The notes beneath the pieces were generated by a model that did no database searches, was not told the DNA's origin, and was given only the letters and a program-made list of their open reading frames with translations. From Paenibacillus dendritiformis (lineage in GTDB: Bacteria; Bacillota; Bacilli; Paenibacillales; Paenibacillaceae), in contig NZ_AP025344.1 in the NCBI RefSeq assembly GCF_021654795.1, positions 4,154,501 through 4,218,500 on the forward strand: 64,000 bases of DNA, in the 5' to 3' direction. This document shows, one piece after another, positions 28,201 to 36,534 of this stretch (position 1 is the first letter of the stretch; each line of letters starts with the position of its first letter). Position numbers and translations under genes: made by a program.

Positions 28201-28451
28201 GTGTCGACCGTTACATTTACTGTTTTTTTAGCGGGCTTGCCAGAACCTGCTGGAATCCACGTGTCCCAATGAACAGGTACAGGATTCGTATCCGTATATT
28301 GAATCCAAGTACCGCTCGGCGCCGCTGTCATTTCGAAATCACCATTCGGTACTAAATTATCAGCATCCGATGACATCGCCACACCTGTGCCAACAGGCAA
28401 CAACGTCACTGCTATCGCAACTATTAGTAACAAACGCAGTATCCTTTTCAT
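25236..28451 (-). CDS. Secreted PL8-family polysaccharide lyase (hyaluronate/chondroitin/xanthan lyase type)
   Basis: 1071 residues. There is an export signal at 1-25 and a beta-sandwich carbohydrate-binding-like domain at about 35-205 (NLVPNGDFEM, KVWFDNIRLEEY). A BIG_2 Ig-like domain follows at about 210-285 (SDEHVATVDNVGNVTAVAAG). The PL8 catalytic helical barrel starts at about 295, with the catalytic Asn region ETGGNLLDKAF and the His/Tyr region QHANIAYTAGYGAVW; beta domains follow. PL8 enzymes cleave uronic-acid polymers by beta-elimination and leave the unsaturated uronate that GH88 removes. There is no LPXTG anchor, so it is probably released or held by its binding domains. The exact polymer cannot be told by eye. 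Confidence 0.92.
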   Translation of the reverse strand: MKRILRLLLIVAIAVTLLPVGTGVAMSSDADNLVPNGDFEMTAAPSGTWIQYTDTNPVPVHWDTWIPAGSGKPAKKTVNVTVDTSAYYSGRQSMLIDASRTSRVSIHAKAPVESGKSYRLQVWYKTENIAGGSGAYFRTSVLNASNTKLIDGPGSTKVYGTNGWRMQQVFITVPAGGAKFLVELFLENGTGKVWFDNIRLEEYDGITMLTLEPAAMTMTVGETKPLTLTRTPQDLLSPKVIWSTSDEHVATVDNVGNVTAVAAGAATVTAATDDQMIKAQSNIEVESAETAAAYKKLRERWKQKLVGAADTSLADDPVIQALVTEMDNRVSNAAKTGYLDTLRADDGSRRYLWSDLVDNADTKEQHANNIVSEFTRIKTLATAYNTESSRFYHNQELRDAILGALDWMYAKRYNERLSYGSASSWWGFEIGAPQLLNDCLILMYDELNDQQIGNFMRTIDKYCPNPTKRVQNSSVIETGGNLLDKAFVVTLRGVIGKNSDKITQGRDSIGSEFNYVTNGDGVYEDGSLVQHANIAYTAGYGAVWLSRTADITYLLNNSPWPVTDPRVANIYKWVSDAFEPVIYKGLYMDMVNGRGISRDGSGTARGTIVALAMLAEGAPPEISANIRSMVKEWVSKDTTFDDYYKGLPIYSVMLLKQIMNDDRVAARGELTRSYMLNGMARVAHHRPDYAFGLSMFSDRISAFEMGNKENLKGWDTGLGMTYIYNEDLLQYRDGFWATVNSFRLPGTTTDGSGEGKMPGEWAYYYNTKSHVGGATLDHLYSASGMDFSLTKVTGSNLSGKKSWFMFDDEIVALGTAIRKTSAATKTVETIVDNRKLNSNGDNAFLINGEQVPAALDYAAEIKDVNWAHLAGNRAGSGADMGYYFPTGPTLYVVREARTGSWYDINNGQSKEKLTRNYASIAFEHGNNPQEASYEYVLLPGKTAAQTQAYSEQAAIEVLSNTSTVQAVRHKQLGITAVNFWSADTVESISAASAATVIMKEDSDELKIAISDPTQQQNTVTIEVRQPDLTLLTAGTGMQVTPIEDGVSIEVNTSGSLGKTHTATFVPGSNCQ

Positions 28452-28590
28452 TTTTCATCACTCCTCCCTCCATCCCTCAGCACCTGACTGCAAAGGCGCC
28501 CCTCTTCCCACTATTTACTCTTTCTATAGCATGGAAGATAGAGACGCCCTGTTGCAGCGGATTGCTATTTATTAGGTTACTTACTAATCG

Positions 28591-29973
28591 TTACTTATTC
28601 TCTTTCTCATTAATAATCTTCGTTGCTTCTTCAACCATCCATGCTTGTACTTTGTCAATTGGCTCGTTGCTAAGCATAAATTTGCTGAAGCCATCGGCAA
28701 TAACTTTTGTTAAGTCAGCACTCGAAACGGTAAGCACCTTGGAAGCATCCAAATACTTAATATCGTCGCCGAACAGCGTGTACTTTAACGACTCTACATC
28801 GTACTTGTCCGTGTTTTTACCGATCATACGCTCCAGAAGTGCTGTTTGATCTGCTTTCTTCCAACCGGAAAACTCTTGTCTATTGGTTGAATCTGCGGTA
28901 GACATAAAGCGCATCAGCTTATATGCCTCTTCCTTGTGCTTCGTTGTTGCACCCATTGCTAATTGTGAACCGCCAACAAAGTATTTACCGCCCTCATAGT
29001 CTTTAGGCAAAGCATTCTGCGGAGGCAAAGGAACTGGCGCGAAAGCAGTCACAAAATCATGCGGGTACTGTTCAAGATTGCCTGGATCAGGAATCGTGAA
29101 GCTGCCTGACATGATCATCGCAGCACTCCCGCCGAAAAATTCACTGCGATAGTTAAGCTTAGCCGCTAATACATCCGCGTATGTTTTCGCTGACTTATCA
29201 ACACTCTCCATGTCTTTGCGCAGTTGGAAAAAGTACGGATAGGTTGGGTCAGACAGAATTGTACTGCCATCGTCATAGCGGAACGGATCTTTCATTACCG
29301 TTTGCGCTGGCGCATTCATATACAACTCCCATGTATGGAAGTATGTCCCATACCGTTTATCTACGCCTTCGCCTTTTGTCAGCTTCTTCGCATAGTCGCG
29401 ATAGTCATCCCATGTCCAGCCGAATTTGGGAACAGGCAGTCCCGCTTCATCCAACGCATCCTTATTGAGCATTACATAGGTATAACCTGATGTATATTGC
29501 ATCCCGTAATATTTGCCGTCTACTTGCGGATTTACATAATACTCATCTTCCGCTTTCAAACCTTCTTTATCATAGAATTCATTGAGTGGCATAAATGCGC
29601 TGCGAACCGCTCTTTCCACGACTGCTGATGAACTTGGTAATTGAACGACGTCAACTTCATCTCCTGACGAAATAAGAAAGTCTAATTTCTTCAACATTTC
29701 TAATGAATTACCCGGGACGAGCACGACATGTTCAACTTTAATGCCAGGGTTGGCTGCTTCAAACTCACGCAGCATTGCGTCTGTAGCCCCTTCTTGGGCC
29801 TCATTATCCCAGTTATAGTACTTGAGCGTCACTTCCTTCGCCCCCGTACCTGCAGAATCGTTCGATTGTGCTGATTCGTCAGCAGCTTTGCTTCCACAAG
29901 CGCTTGTAAACATCATGAATGCCAGCAGTATGCATGTGGAAATAAGAAAATAGCGTTTTCTTTTACTTGCCAT
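28591..29973 (-). CDS. ABC transporter extracellular sugar-binding lipoprotein
   Basis: 460 residues of the family 1 solute-binding proteins. The N-terminus is a lipoprotein signal with lipobox TSAC (cysteine near residue 26) followed by a Ser/Asp-rich tether. The mature protein has the usual two-lobe pattern (VTLKYYNWDNEAQEGATD, FEAANPGIKVEHV, GWTWDDYRDYAKKL). AGGAGG lies nine bases before the ATG. It captures the oligosaccharides made by the PL8 lyase, which is encoded next. No ATPase gene is present in the window; a shared MsmX-type ATPase elsewhere is likely, as in Bacillus. Confidence 0.93.
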   Translation of the reverse strand: MASKRKRYFLISTCILLAFMMFTSACGSKAADESAQSNDSAGTGAKEVTLKYYNWDNEAQEGATDAMLREFEAANPGIKVEHVVLVPGNSLEMLKKLDFLISSGDEVDVVQLPSSSAVVERAVRSAFMPLNEFYDKEGLKAEDEYYVNPQVDGKYYGMQYTSGYTYVMLNKDALDEAGLPVPKFGWTWDDYRDYAKKLTKGEGVDKRYGTYFHTWELYMNAPAQTVMKDPFRYDDGSTILSDPTYPYFFQLRKDMESVDKSAKTYADVLAAKLNYRSEFFGGSAAMIMSGSFTIPDPGNLEQYPHDFVTAFAPVPLPPQNALPKDYEGGKYFVGGSQLAMGATTKHKEEAYKLMRFMSTADSTNRQEFSGWKKADQTALLERMIGKNTDKYDVESLKYTLFGDDIKYLDASKVLTVSSADLTKVIADGFSKFMLSNEPIDKVQAWMVEEATKIINEKENK

Positions 29974-30022
29974 GTGCAGCTTCCTCCTAAAATTAATTAT
30001 CGTATTGTTGTAATAAAGTTTC

Positions 30023-30037
30023 TTGTTAGCGCTTGCA
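30023..30037. promoter_or_regulatory. Catabolite-responsive element (CRE, CcpA site)
   Basis: TTGTTAGCGCTTGCA matches the CRE pattern WTGNNANCGNWNNCW at every position. It lies directly downstream of the -10 of the binding-protein promoter, over the expected transcription start, where CcpA would repress in the presence of preferred sugars. Confidence 0.7.
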
Positions 30038-30040
30038 GCC

Positions 30041-30107
30041 AGTATATAACGTTTGCAACTTGCTTGCGTGTATAATTTTGTGCTTGTGCGATAACGATTT
30101 TGACCTA
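30041..30107 (-). promoter_or_regulatory. Locus-wide regulated promoter, copy E (sugar-binding protein)
   Basis: On the minus strand -10 TATACT (30046-30041) lies 51 bases from ATTTTGACCTA (plus strand 30097-30107). A second copy ATTTTGTGCTT at 30075-30085 is 22 bases away, the same spacing as at the GH112 and permease promoters. It lets the binding-protein gene be transcribed apart from the permeases. Confidence 0.68.
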
Positions 30108-30156
30108 TTAGAAGACGCTAAAGATATCTACGGATTGATCGTGTGTCCGTATTGGC

Positions 30157-30993
30157 TTACCCTTTCACGCCACCAAGGGCAATCCCGCTGATAACTTGTT
30201 TCTGCAAAACAATAAACACAATCAGCAGAGGAATAATCGCTGACAATGCCGCCATCATCATAATCGCATCGTTGGTCGTGTAATCATCCCTGAACAATGT
30301 CATGCCTAGCGGAACGGTATACAATGATTTCGATTGCAGGAAGATTAACGGATTTTGATAATCATTCCACGACCAGATGAACTTAATAATCGCCACCGTC
30401 GCTATGACAGGACGACAGAGCGGAAGCATAATCGAAGTGAAGGTACGCAGATGCCCTGCACCGTCAATTCTAGCCGCTTCCAAAATTTCATCACTCACGC
30501 CGGCCATAAATTGACGCAACAAGAATGTAAAATAAATCGAAAACATACCCATCAAAATTAGTGCCGCATGGGTATCGTATAATCCCAGCCAGCGAATAAG
30601 CATGAAGCGAGGAATGAGCGTCGCTTGATCAGGAATAATCATCATTGCTAGCAACATGGCAAATACGAGGTTTCGACCGCGAAATTTCAGCTTCGTAAAT
30701 GAATAGGCTGCCATCGTTGATATAAGCAGCGAAAGTAAAGTAACGATAATCGCCACTTTCAGAGAGTTCATATAAATTTGACCAAACGGTACCCTTTCCA
30801 TCCATACGGCCTTGAAGTTATTGACAACATTGATGGAAGATGGAATCCACTCAATCGGAAAGCGCATCACGTCTTTTTCAAATTTGAATGCCGACGATAC
30901 CATCCATAATAACGGAAAGATAAAGAAAATGGACAATATCCCCATGAACACGGTAGCGGTAATTTTAGAAATCTTATTGCGTAAGGTTAGCAT
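30157..30993 (-). CDS. Carbohydrate ABC transporter permease (MalG type)
   Basis: About 278 residues with six hydrophobic segments. The EAA loop EAARIDGAGHLRTFTSIMLP contacts the ATPase. The C-terminus VISGIALGGVKG is typical of MalG-type subunits. ATG 30993 has GGGAG in front; a longer in-frame start at 31083 would overlap the upstream permease and lacks a good ribosome site. It is paired with the MalF-type subunit 17 bases upstream. Confidence 0.93.
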   Translation of the reverse strand: MLTLRNKISKITATVFMGILSIFFIFPLLWMVSSAFKFEKDVMRFPIEWIPSSINVVNNFKAVWMERVPFGQIYMNSLKVAIIVTLLSLLISTMAAYSFTKLKFRGRNLVFAMLLAMMIIPDQATLIPRFMLIRWLGLYDTHAALILMGMFSIYFTFLLRQFMAGVSDEILEAARIDGAGHLRTFTSIMLPLCRPVIATVAIIKFIWSWNDYQNPLIFLQSKSLYTVPLGMTLFRDDYTTNDAIMMMAALSAIIPLLIVFIVLQKQVISGIALGGVKG

Positions 30994-31010
30994 CCTACTC
31001 TCCCTTTCCA

Positions 31011-31958
31011 TTAAAATGATTCTTCTTGACGCATCTTCCACGTTGCCGCTGTAATCAGACCGATAATCGCAAATAACAGCCAAGATATTGCAGATGCATA
31101 GCCCATATTGTAGTTGACAAAACCTTCTTGATAGATGCGGAATACGATTACCGTTGATGAATTATCAGGGCCGCCTTCGGTCAAGTACGAAATAATATCG
31201 AACACTTTAAATGAGCCGATTAGCATCGTAATAAGCAAGAAAAACGTCGTTGGCCGGAGCATCGGGACCGTGATATTGAAAAATTTCTTCATCCCCGTCG
31301 CCCCATCAATTTCTGCCGCTTCATACAATTCTTCGGAAATATTGGACAGTCCCGCCATGTAAATAATAATCGTATAACCGAGCCCGGCCCACGCACTAAT
31401 AATGGCGACCGAGATGAGTGATGTTTTCGGATCAACGAGCCATTTCGGGGGATTCGATACACCCAGATCCATTAGAAATTGATTGACAGGGCCTAGCGAA
31501 GGGTGGAATAAAATGCTCCACACGGCTGCCACAGCGATAATCGAGGAAATGTAAGGGATGAAGAATACGACCTTAAAGTAATCTTTGAAGTAGACTTTAC
31601 TATGAATAACAACCGCCAGCACAAGCGCAATCGCAATCGGCAATGGCACGGTTAACACCGTATACACCAGGTTGTTGTATAATGCCTTCCATATCGTCGG
31701 GTCTTGAAATAAATGAATGTAGTTTTGCAAACCGGCGAATTTAATCCCTGATACCCCAGACAATAAATCCCAATCTGTAAAACTTAAATACAACGAAAAC
31801 CCAAGGGCAAATACATTAAGCATCAACATGCCCACAATTTCCGGCATTAAAAACAGCCAGCCAACCAATGCTTCCTTTCTCCGCGGCGACCAAAATTTCT
31901 TCCCTACGCGCTCCGCTTGCTGCTTTGGGAGCTGATAACTTGATTTTGTCTCTTCCAC
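31011..31958 (-). CDS. Carbohydrate ABC transporter permease (MalF/UgpA type)
   Basis: 315 residues with six membrane segments and the EAA loop EAAEIDGATGMKKFFNITVP. The start is GTG 31958 with GAGGTGA upstream. It is the first gene of the transporter unit and lies about 30 bases after the predicted start of transcription at the copy B promoter. It forms the membrane channel together with the MalG-type subunit, and probably imports the unsaturated oligosaccharides made by the PL8 lyase. Confidence 0.93.
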   Translation of the reverse strand: MEETKSSYQLPKQQAERVGKKFWSPRRKEALVGWLFLMPEIVGMLMLNVFALGFSLYLSFTDWDLLSGVSGIKFAGLQNYIHLFQDPTIWKALYNNLVYTVLTVPLPIAIALVLAVVIHSKVYFKDYFKVVFFIPYISSIIAVAAVWSILFHPSLGPVNQFLMDLGVSNPPKWLVDPKTSLISVAIISAWAGLGYTIIIYMAGLSNISEELYEAAEIDGATGMKKFFNITVPMLRPTTFFLLITMLIGSFKVFDIISYLTEGGPDNSSTVIVFRIYQEGFVNYNMGYASAISWLLFAIIGLITAATWKMRQEESF

Positions 31959-31995
31959 TTAGGATGTCACCTCAGCTTAATAATTTGTTGACTTC

Positions 31996-32063
31996 ATCAT
32001 AAGCGGCAGACAAGAGAGAACAAAGGATGGATTATGACCTTGTGCGGGTAAAATTTTGACCTT
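31996..32063 (-). promoter_or_regulatory. Locus-wide regulated promoter, copy B (ABC permeases)
   Basis: On the minus strand -10 TATGAT (32001-31996) is followed upstream by AAGGTCAwAAT copies at 32041-32031 and 32063-32053, 22 bases apart. From GGATTATGACCTT to TTTTGACCTTTG the sequence is almost the same as in front of GH112, 25 kb away. There is no good -35. Confidence 0.72.
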
Positions 32064-32308
32064 TGTCGTGGTAATGAAACATGGAATCGGGTTGACTAAA
32101 GAGGAGTGATATAGGCGCTATCGTTTAGATGAATGCCTTGATGGGATAAGTCGGACATGGAGAGATCTGGATCACTCGAAAAGGCAGCTGATGAAAGAAA
32201 CGAGGGTGTTAGATATATTCACATTGATCACGCTCGGAAGTAGACAAAATCGTGTGGAACTAGCTTGTAGAATCTCTTTTGCTTGATCCTCTCACTCGAA
32301 ACATGAAA

Positions 32309-32344
32309 AAGCCTGTAGCTGGCAAACGTTGCCGCTACAAGCTT
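32309..32344. repeat. Imperfect hairpin, copy 1 of a repeated element
   Basis: AAGCCTGTAGCTGGCAA (32309-32325) pairs with TTGCCGCTACAAGCTT (32329-32344) with few mismatches. A closely related, better preserved hairpin lies at 43334-43390. The rest of 32064-32462 shows no supported gene; it may be the decayed end of a mobile element. Confidence 0.5.
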
Positions 32345-32462
32345 AAATCGGGATGGAGCAATTGCTCGAAAAAGCCAATCTGCTAATCTACCAGCATCTA
32401 ACCCCGGGGGCCACACGGCTCCCATGGTTGGAGGGTCTTATGTACAGCAAGCAGACACTCTC

Positions 32463-33245
32463 TCAGACCTTGGCAAATGCAACATTTCCTGTTCCGGAGC
32501 GCTTAATGCTAAATTCATTCCAGATCGAGTCCTGTTCTGTCAGCAATTCTTTGCCATTCCAAAGGATATCGTAAATGTCACCCTCGTAAGCAATGGCTCG
32601 GCCAAATGCAAAGGAAATAAAATAATCCTTCCAGGATTGGAACGTATGGCTGGCGGCATCAGCAGCTCTCTCGATATACCCCCATGCCTGTTCTTCGGTG
32701 AGATAGCCAAGTATGCAGCTCCATCTTGCAATATTTACAGCGCGGTCAAAATCCCAGGCAGCAATGGTGTTCACCCGGTCAAAATCGGATGTCGCAAAGG
32801 AAAGCTTCTTCATCATCGCATCTTGGGCGGACTCATAGCATTCCTGCGATTTCCCCACTTCCTCCTCGGTAAAAGTCTGGCCTGCTTGCAACGCCATAAG
32901 AAGCTGGTCATACTTCGCACGATGCCCTTCCGTAAGCAGCCATTCCAGGGTTTGTACAGCCTCCTCCGGATTACGAACGTCCCAGGCTGAAGAAAGGCCT
33001 TCTTTCAAAATTTCATGATCTACCTTCACCGGCAGTATCCGTGGCGACTCAGACCGATACAGAGAGAGATTGGCGCCGTAGGCAAGCAAATGCTGTTTCT
33101 CCTTCGGTAACGAGTTGGCCATCTCCATTTCTGCTCGCGCTTTTTTATTCTTTTTCTCCATTCGCTTGCTCGCTGTAACCAAACCCACGATAAGTAAAAT
33201 CACAATCGCCGCAATAATTCCCACAATCAGTAGAATCGTCTTCAA
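32463..33245 (-). CDS. DUF1266 membrane-anchored protein
   Basis: 260 residues with one N-terminal transmembrane helix (residues 3-24), a lysine/arginine-rich stop-transfer stretch and a cytoplasmic DUF1266 domain. That domain is recognised from DFDRVNTIAAWDFDRAVNIARW, GYLTEEQAWGYIERAA and SWKDYFISFAFGRAI. DUF1266 has no known activity. The start appears to be TTG 33245, placing MKTILLIVG at the N-terminus, with GGTGA and GAGG upstream. It stands alone between the sugar locus and IS debris. Confidence 0.78.
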   Translation of the reverse strand: MKTILLIVGIIAAIVILLIVGLVTASKRMEKKNKKARAEMEMANSLPKEKQHLLAYGANLSLYRSESPRILPVKVDHEILKEGLSSAWDVRNPEEAVQTLEWLLTEGHRAKYDQLLMALQAGQTFTEEEVGKSQECYESAQDAMMKKLSFATSDFDRVNTIAAWDFDRAVNIARWSCILGYLTEEQAWGYIERAADAASHTFQSWKDYFISFAFGRAIAYEGDIYDILWNGKELLTEQDSIWNEFSIKRSGTGNVAFAKV

Positions 33246-33581
33246 ATCACCACGTTCCTCTCGCTGTTTTATTTGGCCGCCTGAAATGATTAAAAAAATA
33301 CCTCATGATATTGTAACACAATAATTTTTGGTTTCAACTACCAACTCAGAAAACATTTTCTTCGATTTCTTGTTCCCTGAATTACCTAGCCGGAGGAAGG
33401 TCGATGAATATTGTGCTATTCATAACCTCATAACGAGATTTGAGGAATTATGGTTCTGGACTGAAAGAAGGCTAAAAAAGATAAATCATATTTTAATAGA
33501 GGTTTGTTCCGGAAACTTCAATCAATATTTTCGTGTTGAACCTGCCTCAAAAAGTACTGCCCCTTTGGGAATGAAAATAGC

Positions 33582-33790
33582 ATGCGAACTCCTCGCCCGG
33601 TTGTTGCCGTTTGGATGGTTCCTTTTGGGGAATTGGCTGGTTACTCCGAAAAGCAAGCCCCTGTTACATTTCGTCCAGTTGCTGCCGCTGGCCGAATCGA
33701 AGCAACCGAGTCCCTTCAGATTCAAGTCGGCGTTGCCCGGATCGAGGTTCGTCCCGGTTTTGAACCCGGACGGCTGCTTTTTCCCGACGT
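33582..33790 (+). pseudogene. Possible IS66-type TnpA (Orf1) C-terminal remnant
   Basis: The frame encodes VTFRPVAAAGRIEATESLQI followed by QVGVARIEVRPGFEPG, close to the end of the small first protein of IS66 elements (a beta strand, then ARIEVRPGFD.xLL). No ribosome site or intact N-terminus is seen. The region 33246-33580 in front shows no supported gene. Confidence 0.4.
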
Positions 33791-33892
33791 ATGCGCATAT
33801 TCATTCCGGGTTAGGCAGAATCTAATGAAAGGCATGAAAAGCCTATTTTACTGGTTGAGAAAACAGACCATGAACACAGGCAGGTGAAGGTT

Positions 33893-34261
33893 ATGGCAGA
33901 AAAAAATATTTTGGCCTATTTTAAAAGTCCGGAAGAAGCCGAAAGTGTGTCCAAAAAGCTGCAGGCGCTGCATGTCGTGGACATGTCAATTGATCGTTTC
34001 AGCATGTATCCAGCCAGTGATTCATACGGTTCGCCGAATCTAACTGGCAGCATGGGCAGTTTAACCTCCGTGACCTTCGGGGACACGCTCGGAGGTGATT
34101 CCACCAACGTTCTAGCTGCTACAAATGTATCGGCAAGCGGAATGAGTGACGGGGGGCAGGGCGGACCCACCGGAAGGGATATTTTGCTGACTGTTGTAGT
34201 GGAGGAGGAATCTTTTGACAAAGCCATGAGAATTATTGAAGATGCGGGCGGTATGGTGTAA
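33893..34261 (+). CDS. Small hypothetical protein (122 residues)
   Basis: ATG 33893 is preceded by AGGTGAAGG. The N-terminal 40 residues (ILAYFKSPEEAESVSKKLQAL) and the C-terminal 30 residues (ILLTVVVEEESFDKAMRIIEDAGG) look like the two halves of a small ferredoxin-like alpha/beta fold. A Ser/Gly-rich insert of about 55 residues separates them. The layout recalls small general-stress-type proteins of Bacillus, but no named family can be assigned. It stands alone with terminator-like hairpins downstream. Confidence 0.65.
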   Translation: MAEKNILAYFKSPEEAESVSKKLQALHVVDMSIDRFSMYPASDSYGSPNLTGSMGSLTSVTFGDTLGGDSTNVLAATNVSASGMSDGGQGGPTGRDILLTVVVEEESFDKAMRIIEDAGGMV

Positions 34262-34346
34262 AGGTAAACGTCAAATAAGCCCCCCTAGCGGTCAGTGAAG
34301 TGCCCCTGCCAAGCAGACAGGGGAAAAACAAAACATTAGCCTATTT

Positions 34347-34380
34347 CCCTCAGTTCAATTGAACAGAACTGAGGGTTTTC
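34347..34380 (+). terminator. Terminator-like hairpin
   Basis: CCCTCAGTTC (34347-34356) pairs with GAACTGAGGG (34366-34375), followed by TTTTC. A weaker CCCCTG/CAGGGG hairpin precedes it at about 34303-34323. It would end transcription of the small gene at 33893 and may also mark the edge of the adjacent IS630 remnant. Confidence 0.7.
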
Positions 34381-34386
34381 TTATCG

Positions 34387-35400
34387 TTATACAACTCGCC
34401 GATATTGGTTGGGTGACAAGCCATCAGACTCCATTCGCACACAGAGACGGTCAATGATTGCTTGAGGTTGTTCAACACACTACATTCATGAAAGAGCAGA
34501 CATTCTTCCGTATCTCATCTACAGTGTGATAGAAGACGTTTTTCACTTCGTCAGCTTTGATCCACTTCCAGAGTCCCTCCACAATATTGAGTTGTGGACT
34601 GTACGGTGGAAGAAAGATAGAGGTCAGTCGCTTGTTTCCTTCAGAAACGACTCGAGCAGCTTGGCGTGATGGATTCGCGCGTTATCCAGAATCATGGTAA
34701 TGGTTCCCGAAGGATACGCTTCAAGCACTTTGTTCGAGAATTTGAGAAACGTTTCTGCTGTGTACTCTTCGTCTTCATGCCAGACAATTTTCCGGTGCAA
34801 TAATCGACGGTGGGGAGCAGCTTTACGCCGCGATGTTTACCGGTTGTCCGAATCACCCGTGTTTCCCCCTTCTCAAACCACGTTAGTTGGAGGGCACGGA
34901 TCATGCTTTCATCTTCAAACAAAAGATGACGAATTCCGCCATTTTCAACCCCTTTTTAGATCCGGAAACGTTTCTTCGACCCAAACTGTTCTTGTTTAAC
35001 AGGGTCTGCAGCGGCAAGCGTATACGTCGGTTTCATGTAGCTCAGGCCCCTACGTTTCGACAGGCCGCGCGGTAAATAGCTATATCCATACGTACGCTTA
35101 ATGTAGTCTGCAATCAGTTGCAATTGAATTTGGCAGTGAATCCAACGTCCGCTGGCACCTGATTCACAATCACTTGCTTTAAAGCGTCTTGCTCTCTTTC
35201 GTTAGTCGTGGGGAGCGCTCGGGTGAGAAACGCATGACCGGACCCGACAAACCTTCTTTTTCATAGGCGCGGATGTAGAGGCGAATGGTTTTCTCCGAAC
35301 GACAGATAATCGTGGCAATCTCGCGTACAGACATACCCACTAATCGTAAACGTACTGTTTGAAGTCGCTCGTACATACGGCGATCCTTCATCGCTCTCAT
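34387..35400 (-). pseudogene. IS630-family transposase remnant
   Basis: Pieces of one transposase appear in order but in several frames. They are the helix-turn-helix region (LRLVGMSVREIATIICRSEKTIRLY), LIADYIKRTYGYSYLPRGLS with LSYMKPTYTLAAADP, the DDE part FEDESMIRALQLTWFEKG and KHRGVKLLPTVDY, then ITMILDNARIHHAKLLESF and LPPYSPQLNIVEGLW. At least three frameshifts or stops separate them, so the gene is dead. It lies 124 bases downstream of the ADP-ribosylglycohydrolase gene and may have helped move the toxin-immunity cassette. Confidence 0.85.
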
Positions 35401-35523
35401 TCATTCTTCAATCATTCCCAGCGCTTGCTTGTTATGCGTCCCAATCACCGCCTCATCTAGATCCTTTCTAAATTCGACAGAGATAGGTTAAAACCTTCTG
35501 GTATGGAAGTTCAATGGTTCAAT

Positions 35524-36519
35524 CTATATAGAACAAAATTCATAGAATTTTTTTATCAATTCATCAATATCTTGTTTTCTAACTATTTTCCTCAACCATT
35601 CCTCAGGAATTTCATCCATTTTATAAAACATCCCCGCTAATGATCCCGTTATCGAAGCCACGGTGTCCGCATCTCCACCTAGATTCACTGCTTTTAATAC
35701 AGCTTCTTTGAATGAAGTTGTATTCCCTAAACACCAAATTGCTGCTTCTAAAGTATGAACAACATATCCATCTGATAAAATTTCATCTTGCGGCACTTCA
35801 AAAAAATTCTCTTTAAAAATTCTGTTGTAATATCTTAATTCCTTTCGATACTCATGCTCTTCTCCGAAATTTTCGTTGAAAAGTTCATGTATCTCTTTTA
35901 TTGACTTTTCAAAAGAATTATTATGATATAGCCTAATTAAAAACTCAATGTAAATAATGGAGCCTACTATTGCACGAGGATGTGCATGAGTAATTTCTGT
36001 ATATTGCTTAATTATTTCTGTCTTTCTTATAAAATCAAACTCATTAAATAACATAAATGCCAATGGTGAAATTCTCATAATGGCACCATTGCCATTATCA
36101 TTCTCATACTGACCGCCGCAATTTTTCGGTAGATTCCCTTCTTTAAATCTAGTTATTGCTTCAGCTGTAGTTCTACCAATGTCAAACATTTTTCCAAAAG
36201 GAGTCCAGTATCCTTCATCTTGATATTTAACAAACTTCTCCATTAAATTTGCGACAGTTTCTTTATTCATTAAATTTTCTATCAAGCATAATGTCAACGA
36301 AGTATCATCAGACCATGTTCCAGGAGGTTGATTATATGTGCCGTATCCGACTATATCTTGTATGTGAAATGTACCTCTTTGCCTAAATTCAACAGGTACG
36401 CCCATTAAGTCTCCAATAATACCACCATATATAGTAGGGAGTATTCGTTTTTTTATATTGAGGGCATGAAACATCTTATTATCCTCTTCCCATCTGTCTA
36501 CCATTCTTTTACCTGTCAT
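35524..36519 (-). CDS. ADP-ribosylglycohydrolase family protein, likely immunity protein
   Basis: 331 residues of the DraG/ARH family, which removes ADP-ribose from modified proteins using two metal ions. The family motifs are all seen: GGIIGDLMGVPVEF, the metal-binding TWSDDTSLTLCLIE, GNGAIMRISPLA, and GGDADTVASITGSLAG with the second aspartate set, so the enzyme looks active. It starts 15 bases after the stop of the gene for a protein ending in an ADP-ribosyltransferase domain, with AGGTGG in front. A parallel is known: in Serratia proteamaculans the type VI effector Tre1 (ADP-ribosyltransferase) is neutralised by Tri1, an ADP-ribosylglycohydrolase. A similar immunity role is inferred here. 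The gene is clearly AT-rich compared with genes upstream. Confidence 0.88.
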   Translation of the reverse strand: MTGKRMVDRWEEDNKMFHALNIKKRILPTIYGGIIGDLMGVPVEFRQRGTFHIQDIVGYGTYNQPPGTWSDDTSLTLCLIENLMNKETVANLMEKFVKYQDEGYWTPFGKMFDIGRTTAEAITRFKEGNLPKNCGGQYENDNGNGAIMRISPLAFMLFNEFDFIRKTEIIKQYTEITHAHPRAIVGSIIYIEFLIRLYHNNSFEKSIKEIHELFNENFGEEHEYRKELRYYNRIFKENFFEVPQDEILSDGYVVHTLEAAIWCLGNTTSFKEAVLKAVNLGGDADTVASITGSLAGMFYKMDEIPEEWLRKIVRKQDIDELIKKFYEFCSI

Positions 36520-36534
36520 TTATTCCACCTGCTT

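Noticed and set aside
32228..32425. Short minus-strand frame between the permease promoter and the DUF1266 gene
   Set aside because: No ribosome site, no family; it runs through the hairpin at 32309-32344.
33328..33825. 165-codon plus-strand frame
   Set aside because: The protein looks random; an overlapping frame instead shows an IS66 TnpA-like end, so this stretch is mobile-element debris.
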